From Streptomyces sp. CBMA156 (GTDB lineage Bacteria > Actinomycetota > Actinomycetes > Streptomycetales > Streptomycetaceae): a DNA stretch of 43,155 bases. Numbering within the stretch: the stretch's first letter is position 1; each line of letters starts with the position of its first letter. Positions 33,175 through 40,921 of this stretch are shown here, one piece after another. The notes under the pieces are model-generated. The model was not told the DNA's origin. It saw nothing but the letters and a program-made list of their open reading frames with translations, and ran no database searches. The DNA is taken from assembly GCF_014596515.1 (NCBI RefSeq), contig NZ_MSJQ01000194.1, positions 1 through 43,155 of the forward strand, in the 5' to 3' direction. Both the position numbers and the translations under genes were made by a program.

Positions 33175-34074
33175 ATGAACGCGGCGGGCACTGCGGAGGA
33201 CTTCCGCCTCGGCGCCGTGATCATCACCATGGGCAACCGGCCCGCCGAGCTCAACGCCCTGATCGAAGCCGTCCGCGCCCAGGAGGGCCCCGCGGTCGAG
33301 CTGGCCGTGGTCGGCAACGGAGCGCCGCTGCCGCCGCTGCCGGAGGGCGTGCGCGCCGTCGAGCTGCCGGAGAACCTCGGCATCCCGGGCGGCCGCAACG
33401 TCGGCATCGAGCTGTTCGGCCCGGACGGCCGGGAGGTCGACGCCGTCCTCTTCCTGGACGACGACGGCAACCTGCCGCGCACCGACTCGGCCAGGCTGCT
33501 GCGCGAGGCCTTCACCGCCGACCCGGAACTGGGCATCGTCTCCTTCCGGATCGCCGACCCGGACACCGGGGTCACCCAGCGCCGGCACGTCCCCCGGCTG
33601 CGCGCCAGCGACCCGCTGCACTCCTCCCGGGTGACCACCTTCCTGGGCGGCGCGAGCGCGGTGCGCTGCAAGGTGTTCGAGCAGGCCGGGCAGCTGCCCG
33701 CCGAGTTCTTCTACGCCCACGAGGAGACCGACCTCGCGTGGCGCGCGCTGGACGCCGGCTGGGCCATCGACTACCGGGCGGACGTGGTGCTGCACCACCC
33801 CACGACCTCGCCCGCCCGCCACGCCAGCTACTTCCACAACGTGGCCCGGAACCGGGTCTGGCTCGCGAGGCGGAACCTTCCGGCCCTGTTGGTGCCTCTC
33901 TATCTGGGAACCTGGTTCCTGCTGACCCTGGCCCGACGCCCCTCCCCCGAGGCGCTGAAGGCCTGGTGGGGCGGATTCCGGGCGGGCTGGCGCGAACCCT
34001 GCGGTCCGCGGCGGCCCATGCGGTGGCGTACCGTCTGGCGACTGACCAGGCTGGGCCGACCACCGATCATCTGA
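33175..34074 (+). CDS. GT2-family glycosyltransferase
   Basis: The 299-residue protein starts with the GT-A pattern LGAVIITMGNRPAELNALIEAV. It has the nucleotide-sugar metal motif in VLFLDDDGNLP, then FLGGASAVRCKVFEQAG and FFYAHEETDLAWRALDAGW, a rhamnosyl/galactosyl-transferase-like arrangement. It likely adds a sugar to the product of the upstream enzymes on the inner membrane face. A hydrophobic stretch (PALLVPLYLGTWFLLTLA) near the C-terminus may anchor it. ATG 33175 has GAGGTGGG upstream. The 73-base gap before it contains a direct repeat of GGGCGGAGCGAG. Confidence 0.88.
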   Translation: MNAAGTAEDFRLGAVIITMGNRPAELNALIEAVRAQEGPAVELAVVGNGAPLPPLPEGVRAVELPENLGIPGGRNVGIELFGPDGREVDAVLFLDDDGNLPRTDSARLLREAFTADPELGIVSFRIADPDTGVTQRRHVPRLRASDPLHSSRVTTFLGGASAVRCKVFEQAGQLPAEFFYAHEETDLAWRALDAGWAIDYRADVVLHHPTTSPARHASYFHNVARNRVWLARRNLPALLVPLYLGTWFLLTLARRPSPEALKAWWGGFRAGWREPCGPRRPMRWRTVWRLTRLGRPPII

Positions 34075-34219
34075 TCGCATCAGGTCGAATGATCGATCGC
34101 CTCGGCCGGTGACCACACACCGGCCGGCTTCCCCGAGACCCCAGTGGATCCCCATCGGCGCACGGCCGGCGGACCCCCGCCGACCGGCCGCCCCGACCGA
34201 TCCCGCGTGAAGGACGAAT

Positions 34220-35161
34220 GTGTCGACAGTGAGTGAACCCGTCAGCCTCTCGACCCCCAGGGGGGTGGACGCGGGCCTGACCCCCAAGCAGCTTGCGGAG
34301 AAGTACGGTCTGGCGGTGAGCGGTGCCCGTCCCGGCCTGGTCGCCTACACCAAGCAGCTCTGGGCCCGACGCCACTTCATCTGGGCCTTCGCCACCGCCC
34401 GCCTGGTGGCCCAGTACACCGACGCCAAGCTCGGCCAGCTCTGGCAGGTCGTGACCCCGCTGCTCAACTGCGCCGTGTTCTACCTGGTCTTCGGCGTGAT
34501 CCTGGCGAGCAAGCAGGGCTTCCCGGACAACACGTACATCGCGTGGCTGTGCATCGGCGTCTTCGTCTTCCAGTTCACGCAGAACGCCGTGCAGTCCGGC
34601 ACCCGGGCGATCTCCGACAACCTCGGGCTGATCCGGGCGCTGCACTTCCCCCGGGCCAGCCTCCCGATCGCCTTCACCGTGATCCAGCTCCAGCAGCTGA
34701 TGATCTCGATGGTCGTGCTGGTCGTCACCGTGCTCGCCGCCGGCGTCACCCCGGGCCGGACCTGGCTGCTGATCATTCCGGCGCTGCTCCTCCAGACGCT
34801 CTTCAACACCGGCGTCTCCCTGGTGATGGCCCGGATCGGCGCCAAGACCAGCGACATCTCCCAGCTGATCCCGTTCGTGATGCGCGCCTGGATGTTCCTC
34901 TCCGGTGTGATGTTCAGCATCCAGGACAAGATCCAGACGTGGCCGCACTACATCCAGACGCTGATGTCGCTCAACCCGGCCACGATCTACATGGACCTGC
35001 TGCGGCACGCCTTCGCGCCGGTCATCTACAACCCGCACCAGCCGGTGCACCAGAACTTCCCGCCGCACCAGTGGGCGTACGCCCTCGTCTGGGGCGTCGG
35101 CATGTTCGTCGTCGGATACGTCTTCTTCTGGAAGGCCGAGGAGGAGTACGGCCGTGGCTGA
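34220..35161 (+). CDS. ABC-2 type exporter permease (TagG/polysaccharide export type)
   Basis: The 313-residue protein has the ABC-2 permease layout: an amphipathic start (YTKQLWARRHFIWAFATARLVAQYTDAKLGQLWQV) then six hydrophobic segments. FLSGVMFSI and LNPATIYMDLLRHAF are typical of TagG/RfbA-like proteins, which export lipid-linked teichoic acids or polysaccharides. GTG 34220 has AAGGA 6 bases upstream. The gene overlaps the ATPase gene by 8 bases. The 145-base gap before it (34075-34219) shows no gene and could hold a secondary promoter. Confidence 0.92.
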   Translation: MSTVSEPVSLSTPRGVDAGLTPKQLAEKYGLAVSGARPGLVAYTKQLWARRHFIWAFATARLVAQYTDAKLGQLWQVVTPLLNCAVFYLVFGVILASKQGFPDNTYIAWLCIGVFVFQFTQNAVQSGTRAISDNLGLIRALHFPRASLPIAFTVIQLQQLMISMVVLVVTVLAAGVTPGRTWLLIIPALLLQTLFNTGVSLVMARIGAKTSDISQLIPFVMRAWMFLSGVMFSIQDKIQTWPHYIQTLMSLNPATIYMDLLRHAFAPVIYNPHQPVHQNFPPHQWAYALVWGVGMFVVGYVFFWKAEEEYGRG

Positions 35162-35963
35162 CCTCGATCTGAGCAAGAGCGACACCCTGCGGGACGCGGA
35201 CGTGGCCCGTGAGCCCACCGTCGTCGTCGACGACGTGCACATCGTCTACCGGGTGCACGGCGCCGGCTCCGGCAAGGGCAGCGCCACCTCGGCGCTGAGC
35301 CGCATCATCAAGCGCAAGCGCTCGGCCGGTGTGCGCGAGGTGCACGCGGTCAAGGGCATCAGCTTCACCGCGTACAAGGGTGAGGCGATCGGTCTGATCG
35401 GCTCCAACGGCTCCGGCAAGTCGACCATGCTGGCGGCCATCGCGGGCCTGCTGCCGACCGAGAAGGGCGGCATCTACACCAACGGCCAGCCCTCGCTGCT
35501 GGGTGTCAACGCCGCACTGATGAACGAGCTCACCGGTGAGCGCAACGTCATCCTCGGCTGCCTGGCGATGGGCATGAGCCCGGCCCAGGTCCGGGCGCGC
35601 TACCAGGAGATCGTCGACTTCTCCGGCATCAACGACAAGGGCGACTTCATCTCCCTGCCGATGCGCACCTACTCCTCCGGGATGGGCGCCCGGCTGCGCT
35701 TCTCGATCGCCGCCGCGAAGACCCACGACGTGCTGCTGATCGACGAGGCCCTCGCCACCGGCGACCAGGCCTTCCAGCAGCGCAGCAAGCGGCGGATCGA
35801 GGAACTGCGCGGGTCCGCCGGTACGGTCTTCCTGGTCAGCCACGACAACAACTCGGTCCGCGAGGTCTGCGAGCGGACGATCTGGATCGAGGCCGGCGAG
35901 CTGATCATGGACGGCCCGACCGACGAGGTCGTCGGCCGTTACGAGCGCGGCGAGCGCCCGTAG
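35154..35963 (+). CDS. ABC exporter ATPase (TagH/polysaccharide export type)
   Basis: The 269-residue protein has Walker A GSNGSGKST, the family-specific GQPSLLGVNAALMNELTGERNV, the signature YSSGMGARLRF, Walker B VLLIDEALATGD and the switch His in LVSHDNNS. This arrangement is that of TagH/Wzt-type ATPases driving export of lipid-linked polymers. The N-terminal insert before Walker A (SALSRIIKRKRSAGVREVHAVKG) is also typical. It lacks a C-terminal carbohydrate-binding domain. GTG 35154 overlaps the permease stop. It is the last gene of the operon. Confidence 0.93.
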   Translation: MADLDLSKSDTLRDADVAREPTVVVDDVHIVYRVHGAGSGKGSATSALSRIIKRKRSAGVREVHAVKGISFTAYKGEAIGLIGSNGSGKSTMLAAIAGLLPTEKGGIYTNGQPSLLGVNAALMNELTGERNVILGCLAMGMSPAQVRARYQEIVDFSGINDKGDFISLPMRTYSSGMGARLRFSIAAAKTHDVLLIDEALATGDQAFQQRSKRRIEELRGSAGTVFLVSHDNNSVREVCERTIWIEAGELIMDGPTDEVVGRYERGERP

Positions 35964-35976
35964 CCTCCGTGCCGCA

Positions 35977-36013
35977 CAGGGGCCGGTCCCGGATCTCCGG
36001 GGGCCGGCCCCTG
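35977..36013 (+). terminator. Terminator after the export operon
   Basis: CAGGGGCCGG and CCGGCCCCTG form a perfect 10-bp outer stem; CCCGG-ATCT-CCGGG forms the inner stem. It starts 14 bases past the ATPase stop and separates this operon from the hopanoid genes. Confidence 0.75.
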
Positions 36014-36175
36014 GTGCTGCCCGCGGCCCCCTGGCGGGGCGCTCTTCTCCGGCGCGCCCGGTGGTGCCAGGCTGGTAGGTGCGGGGGCGCTGTGCCGTGC
36101 GCCGCGCCCGCGCTCGGACGCGTGTCCGAGTCGGGCCGGTCGTGCCAAGCGGTGTAGAACGGGGGAGTGACAGCA
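36014..36175 (+). promoter_or_regulatory. Upstream region of the hopanoid operon
   Basis: The gap between the terminator and hpnC should contain the hopanoid promoter. GGGGGA at about 36161-36166 is the hpnC ribosome binding site. No clear -35/-10 pair is recognised. Confidence 0.4.
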
Positions 36176-37171
36176 GTGTCGGCTTCGGCCCAGCCCAGTG
36201 AAACGCCGGTGAACCCTTCCGCGGGACAGACCCTGGAGAAGGCGGGTGCGGAGAACTTCCCGGTCGCCCCCTTCTTCCTGCCCGCGGCCTGGCGCGGCGA
36301 CCTGATGGCGGTGTACGGCTTCGCCCGTCTGGTCGACGACGCCGGCGACGGCGACCTGGCCGACCCGGCCGCCACCGCCCGCCTGCTCGGGGTCGAGCGG
36401 ACGCCCCCCGCCACCCCTTCGGACCAGTCGGGGCCGCCCACCGCGCAGGAGACCGCCTTCCGGCTCGCGCTGCTCGACGGGCTGGAGCGGGACCTCGACC
36501 GGGTGTTCGAGACCGCACTGCGCAACGCCGGCGGTTCCGGAGCCGGCGCCGACCGCCCCCGCCACCCGCTGCTGAGCGCCCTCGTCCCGCTGGTCGACCG
36601 CCACGGCCTCACCCCCGAGCCGTTCCGCCGACTGATCGAGGCCAACCGGGTGGACCAGACCACCGCCCGCTACGCCACCTACGACGACCTGATCGGTTAC
36701 TGCACGCTCTCCGCCGACCCGGTCGGCCGCCTGGTGCTGGCCATCGCCGGCGTCTCCACCCCCGAGCGGATCGAACTCTCCGACGCCGTGTGCAGCGGCC
36801 TCCAGGTGGTCGAACACCTCCAGGACGTGGCCGAGGACCTCTCCCACGGCCGGATCTACCTGCCCGCCGAGGACCTCGCCCGCTTCGGCGTCACCGAGGC
36901 CGACCTCGCCGCGCCCTCCGCGAACGGCGCCGTACGCGAGCTGATCGCCTTCGAGGTCGAGCGGGCCCGCACCCTGCTCGATCGCGGCGCACCATTGGTA
37001 GGTACGGTTCGGGGGAGGCTCCGACTGCTCCTGGCGGGATTCACCGCAGGCGGCTACGCGGCCCTGGCGGCCGTCGAGGACGCCGGGTACGACGTACTCG
37101 CACAGCAGGCGAAGCCGGACAGACGCCGCCTCGCAGCGAGGGCGGCGGCCATCTTCGCGAAGGGAAGGTGA
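36176..37171 (+). CDS. hpnC: Hydroxysqualene synthase/HpnC (squalene synthase-like)
   Basis: HpnC acts in the three-protein HpnC-D-E route from farnesyl diphosphate to squalene; it converts presqualene diphosphate to hydroxysqualene. The ~331-residue protein has the first Asp-rich motif in ARLVDDAGDGD, then RYATYDDLIGYCTLSADPVGRL and the second motif in EHLQDVAEDLSHGRIYLP, as in HpnC. A variable Pro/Gly-rich insert lies near residues 80-135. GTG 36176 is chosen because GGGGGA is 9 bases before it; GTG 36167 is in frame but directly abuts that site. Confidence 0.93.
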   Translation: MSASAQPSETPVNPSAGQTLEKAGAENFPVAPFFLPAAWRGDLMAVYGFARLVDDAGDGDLADPAATARLLGVERTPPATPSDQSGPPTAQETAFRLALLDGLERDLDRVFETALRNAGGSGAGADRPRHPLLSALVPLVDRHGLTPEPFRRLIEANRVDQTTARYATYDDLIGYCTLSADPVGRLVLAIAGVSTPERIELSDAVCSGLQVVEHLQDVAEDLSHGRIYLPAEDLARFGVTEADLAAPSANGAVRELIAFEVERARTLLDRGAPLVGTVRGRLRLLLAGFTAGGYAALAAVEDAGYDVLAQQAKPDRRRLAARAAAIFAKGR

Positions 37172-38070
37172 ACGCCCGAGTGGCGGCATCACCACTGGCG
37201 TCGGCCCAGGTCATGGCGGCGTACCGGTACTGCGAGGCAGTCACCGGGCTGCAGGCGCGCAACTTCAGCTACGGCATCAGGCTGCTGCCCGAACCCAAGC
37301 GGCTGGCCATGTCGGCCCTGTACGCCCTGGCCCGCCGGGTGGACGACATCGGCGACGGCGACCTCCCGGACGACCGCAAGGCCGAGGCGCTGCTGCGCAC
37401 CCGGGAACTGGTGGACGAGGTCCGCTCCGGGGTGGTCGCCGAGGACGACACCGACCCGATCAAGGTCGCCCTGGCCGACGCGGCCCGGCGCTTCCCGATC
37501 CCGCTCGGCGGCTTCGACGAACTGATCGACGGCGTCGAGATGGACCTCAAGGGCGCCGAGTACCAGACCTACGAGGAGCTGAAGGTCTACTGCCGCTGCG
37601 TGGCCGGCGCGATCGGCCGGCTCTCGCTGGGCGTCTACGGCTGCGACGACCCCGAGCGCGGGGCGGAGTACGCGGACACCCTGGGCCTCGCCCTGCAGCT
37701 CACCAACATCCTGCGCGACCTGCGCGAGGACGCCCTGAACGGCCGCACCTACCTGCCCACCGAGGACCTGGCCCGGTTCGGCTGCGAGCAGGGCTTCGCC
37801 CTCCCCAGACCGCCGCTCGGCGCGGACTTCACCGGCCTGGTGGCCTTCGAGGCCGCCCGCGCCCAGGCCGCCTTCGAGGAGGGCCTGCGGCTGCTGCCGA
37901 TGCTCGACCGCCGCAGCCGCGCCTGCACGGCCGCGATGGCCGGGATCTACCACCGGCTGCTCGGCCGGATCGCCGCAGACCCGGAGTCGGTGCTGCGCGG
38001 CCGGGTCTCGCTGCCGGGCTGGGAGAAGGCGTACGTGGCGCTTTCCGGGCTCGCCGGGGGGCGTTCTTGA
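37168..38070 (+). CDS. hpnD: Presqualene diphosphate synthase HpnD
   Basis: HpnD couples two farnesyl diphosphates to presqualene diphosphate. The 300-residue product has ARNFSYGIRLLPEPKRLAMSALYALARRVDDIGDGD with the first Asp-rich motif. It continues with CRCVAGAIGRLSLGVYG and NILRDLREDALNGRTYLPTEDL with the second. GTG 37168 overlaps the hpnC stop (GTGA). In squalene/phytoene-synthase order it is the second gene, as in other actinomycete hopanoid clusters. Confidence 0.94.
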   Translation: MNARVAASPLASAQVMAAYRYCEAVTGLQARNFSYGIRLLPEPKRLAMSALYALARRVDDIGDGDLPDDRKAEALLRTRELVDEVRSGVVAEDDTDPIKVALADAARRFPIPLGGFDELIDGVEMDLKGAEYQTYEELKVYCRCVAGAIGRLSLGVYGCDDPERGAEYADTLGLALQLTNILRDLREDALNGRTYLPTEDLARFGCEQGFALPRPPLGADFTGLVAFEAARAQAAFEEGLRLLPMLDRRSRACTAAMAGIYHRLLGRIAADPESVLRGRVSLPGWEKAYVALSGLAGGRS

Positions 38071-38197
38071 TTCTCACCGCACTTCTGTCACGCTGTGTCA
38101 GCGGGGAATCACGTGTGGGTAGTTCCGTGTTGACCGAACGAGTACCGGCTTCAGCGACCGCCTGCGGGCGGTCCACCGACTGCGAGGGGGAGGGCCG
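38071..38197 (+). promoter_or_regulatory. Gap before hpnE, possible internal promoter
   Basis: This 127-base gap breaks the otherwise overlapping operon and is AT-richer at its centre (TGTGGGTAGTTCCGTGTTGA). TAGTTC with an upstream TGTCAG at 18-base spacing is a weak promoter candidate. No gene. Confidence 0.3.
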
Positions 38198-39631
38198 ATG
38201 ACCGGGCGAGCCGATGCCGCGCGCCCGGCCGCCGTCGTGGTCGGCGGCGGTCTCGCCGGGATCACCACCGCGCTGCGCCTCGCCGAGGCGGGCCACCGGG
38301 TCACCCTCGCCGAGGGCCGGCCCCGGCTCGGCGGCCTGGCCTTCTCCTTCCAGCGCGGCGAGCTGACCGTCGACAACGGCCAGCACGTCTACCTGCGCTG
38401 CTGCACCGCCTACCGCGGCCTGCTGGAGCGCCTCGGCGCCACCCGGCTGGTCCACCTCCAGGACCGCCTCGACGTCCCGGTACTCTCCGTCACCGGGCCC
38501 GAGGCCGCGCCGGTGCGCACCCTCGGGCGGCTGCGCCGGGCCGGCCTGCCCGTCCCGCTGCACCTGGCCGGCAGCCTGGCCCGCTACCCGCACCTGGCCC
38601 CGGCCGACCGCGCCCGGGTCGTCCGCGGCGCGCTCGCCCTGAAGGGCCTGGACCTCGCCGACCCGGCGCTGGACGGGATCTCCTTCGGAGAGTGGCTGCG
38701 CCGCAACGGGCAGAACGCCGCCACCCTGGCCGCGCTGTGGGACCTGGTCGGCGTCGCCACCCTGAACGCCAGGGCCGACCAGGTGTCGATGGCGCTCGCC
38801 GGGATGGTGTTCAAGACCGGCCTGCTCTCCGACCCCGGCGCCTCCGACATCGGCGTCGCCGCCGTCCCGCTCGGCACCATCCACCACGACCGGGCGCTCG
38901 CCGAGCTGGAGCGGGCCGGCGTCCGGGTGCTGCTGCGGGCCCGGGTGGCCGAGCTCAAGCCGGCCGCGCCGCAGCACGCCGTCCGGCTGGAGAGCGGGGA
39001 ACTGCTCACCGCCGACACCGTCGTCCTGGCGGGCGCCCAGGACAGCGCGGCCGCGCTGCTGCCGCCGAACGCGATCCCGGGACAGGACCGGCTGGCCGGC
39101 TTCGGCACCGCGCCGATCCTCAACGTGCACGTGATCTACGACCGCAAGGTGCTGCACCGGCCGTTCTTCGCCGCGCTCGGCTCCCCGGTCCAGTGGGTCT
39201 TCGACCGGACCGCGCACTCCGGGCTGGCCGCCACCCCGTTGGGCCGGGCCCATCCGGGTGCCCAGTACCTGGCGCTGTCGCAGTCCGACGCGCAGGACGA
39301 GATCGACCTGCCGGTCGCCGAGCTGCGCCGCCGCTACCTGCCCGAGCTGGGCCGGCTGCTGCCGGCCGCGGCCGGGGCCGAGGTGCTGGACTTCTTCGTC
39401 ACCCGGGAGCGCACCGCGACCTTCGACCCGGCCCCGGGTAACGGGGCGCTGCGCCCGTCCGCCCGCACCGGGGTCCCCGGCCTGCTGCTGGCCGGCTCGT
39501 GGACGGCCACCGGCTGGCCCGCGACCATGGAGGGGGCCGTGCGCAGCGGCCACGCCGCGGCCGACGCCGCGCTCGCCGCGGGCGGCACCCGGATGCCGGT
39601 GGACCGCGGCGACGGGAGGTGGCCCAGGTGA
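38198..39631 (+). CDS. hpnE: Squalene-forming FAD-dependent oxidoreductase HpnE
   Basis: HpnE is the flavoprotein that reduces hydroxysqualene to squalene. The 477-residue protein begins with a Rossmann FAD motif AVVVGGGLAGITTALRLAEAGHRVTLAEGRPRLGG. It continues with DNGQHVYLRCC (substrate-site region) and the amine-oxidase-like C-terminal FAD contact GLLLAGSWTATGWPATMEGAVRSG. It belongs to the squalene-associated desaturase family. ATG 38198 follows GAGGGGGAGG. The last residues are a short Gly/Arg-rich tail and the gene overlaps the next. Confidence 0.94.
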   Translation: MTGRADAARPAAVVVGGGLAGITTALRLAEAGHRVTLAEGRPRLGGLAFSFQRGELTVDNGQHVYLRCCTAYRGLLERLGATRLVHLQDRLDVPVLSVTGPEAAPVRTLGRLRRAGLPVPLHLAGSLARYPHLAPADRARVVRGALALKGLDLADPALDGISFGEWLRRNGQNAATLAALWDLVGVATLNARADQVSMALAGMVFKTGLLSDPGASDIGVAAVPLGTIHHDRALAELERAGVRVLLRARVAELKPAAPQHAVRLESGELLTADTVVLAGAQDSAAALLPPNAIPGQDRLAGFGTAPILNVHVIYDRKVLHRPFFAALGSPVQWVFDRTAHSGLAATPLGRAHPGAQYLALSQSDAQDEIDLPVAELRRRYLPELGRLLPAAAGAEVLDFFVTRERTATFDPAPGNGALRPSARTGVPGLLLAGSWTATGWPATMEGAVRSGHAAADAALAAGGTRMPVDRGDGRWPR

Positions 39632-40914
39632 CGGCGGGCCCCGCCGCCGGAGAGCCCGCCAGAGCCGACGGGCGTACCGTCGTGCGCACCGGGGCAACCA
39701 CCGGGAGCGGCCCGAGCGGCCGCACCGGCACCACGCGCACCGGCACCACAGGATTCGACACCAGCCGCACCGACGGCACCCGGCCGCCACGTGCGGTCCG
39801 GCACCACGAGGGAGAGGGAACGCACGTGGAGTCACGCACCGGCTTCGCCGTCGGAGGCACGGCGCACGCCGAACCGGTCTCGGTGCCGGAGCTGCTCGCC
39901 CGCAGCCGCACGCTGTGCACTCCGCCGCTACGGGCCGCCGTCGCCCGTTTGGCCGCACCCATGGACACCGTCGCCGCGTACCACTTCGGCTGGATCGACC
40001 GGGACGGCACCCCGGTGACCGGCGACGGCGGCAAGGCCGTGCGCCCGGCGCTGGCGCTGCTGTCCGCCCGGGCCACCGGCGCGGCGGCCGAGGTGGGGGT
40101 GCCGGGCGGGGTCGCGGTTGAACTGGTGCACAACTTCTCCCTCCTCCATGATGATCTGATGGACGGTGACGAGACCCGACGGCACCGGGCCACCGCCTGG
40201 ACGGTCTTCGGGCCGGCCCAGGCGATCCTGGTCGGCGACGCCCTGGCGACGCTCGGCACCGAGGTGCTGCTCGACGCCGCGGTGACCGGCGGCACGAGCG
40301 CCACCGACGCCGCGCGGGCCGTCCGGCTGCTCACCACGGCGACCCGCCGGCTGATCGACGGCCAGGCCATGGACGTCGCCTTCGAACAGCGCGACAGCGT
40401 CACCGTCGCGGAGTGCCTGGAGATGGAGGGCGGCAAGACGGCGGCCCTGCTGGCCGCCGCCTCGGCGATCGGCGCGGTCCTGGCCGGCGCCGACGACAAG
40501 GTCTCCGACGCGCTCCAGCGCTACGGCCACCACCTGGGCCTGGCCTTCCAGGCGGTGGACGACCTGCTCGGCATCTGGGGTGCCACCGAGGTCACCGGCA
40601 AGCCGCACTGGGGAGACCTGCGCCAGCGCAAGAAGTCCCTGCCGGTGGCCGCCGCGCTGGCCGAGGGCGGAGCCGCCTCGCGCCGGCTCGCCGAGCAACT
40701 GGCCGACCCCAAGGGACGCGGAGAGGAGAGCGAGCCCGAGCTCGCCGCCCGGGCCGCGCTGATCGAGGAGGCCGGCGGCCGTGCCTGGACCCAGGAGGAG
40801 GCCCGCCGCCGGCACACGACTGCCCTCGCCGCCCTGGACGAGGTGCCCATGACCGACGAGGTGCGCGAGCACTTCGTCGCACTCGCCGAATTCGTGGTGG
40901 TACGAGAGAGGTGA
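39628..40914 (+). CDS. Polyprenyl (farnesyl/geranylgeranyl) diphosphate synthase of the hopanoid cluster
   Basis: This trans-prenyltransferase elongates DMAPP with IPP to the C15-C20 diphosphate used for squalene. The first Asp-rich motif is LLHDDLMDGDETRR. The second is FQAVDDLLGIWG, with Gly in place of the third Asp, as in many actinobacterial homologues. GGKAVRPALALL and GKTAALL are also typical. GTG 39628 overlaps the hpnE stop and has GGGAGG 8 bases upstream, giving 428 residues with a Thr-Gly-Arg-rich N-terminal tail of ~66. GTG 39826 (GGAGAGG upstream) would give a normal-length enzyme. Both are plausible. Confidence 0.88.
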   Translation: MTAGPAAGEPARADGRTVVRTGATTGSGPSGRTGTTRTGTTGFDTSRTDGTRPPRAVRHHEGEGTHVESRTGFAVGGTAHAEPVSVPELLARSRTLCTPPLRAAVARLAAPMDTVAAYHFGWIDRDGTPVTGDGGKAVRPALALLSARATGAAAEVGVPGGVAVELVHNFSLLHDDLMDGDETRRHRATAWTVFGPAQAILVGDALATLGTEVLLDAAVTGGTSATDAARAVRLLTTATRRLIDGQAMDVAFEQRDSVTVAECLEMEGGKTAALLAAASAIGAVLAGADDKVSDALQRYGHHLGLAFQAVDDLLGIWGATEVTGKPHWGDLRQRKKSLPVAAALAEGGAASRRLAEQLADPKGRGEESEPELAARAALIEEAGGRAWTQEEARRRHTTALAALDEVPMTDEVREHFVALAEFVVVRER

Positions 40915-40921
40915 CGTTACG

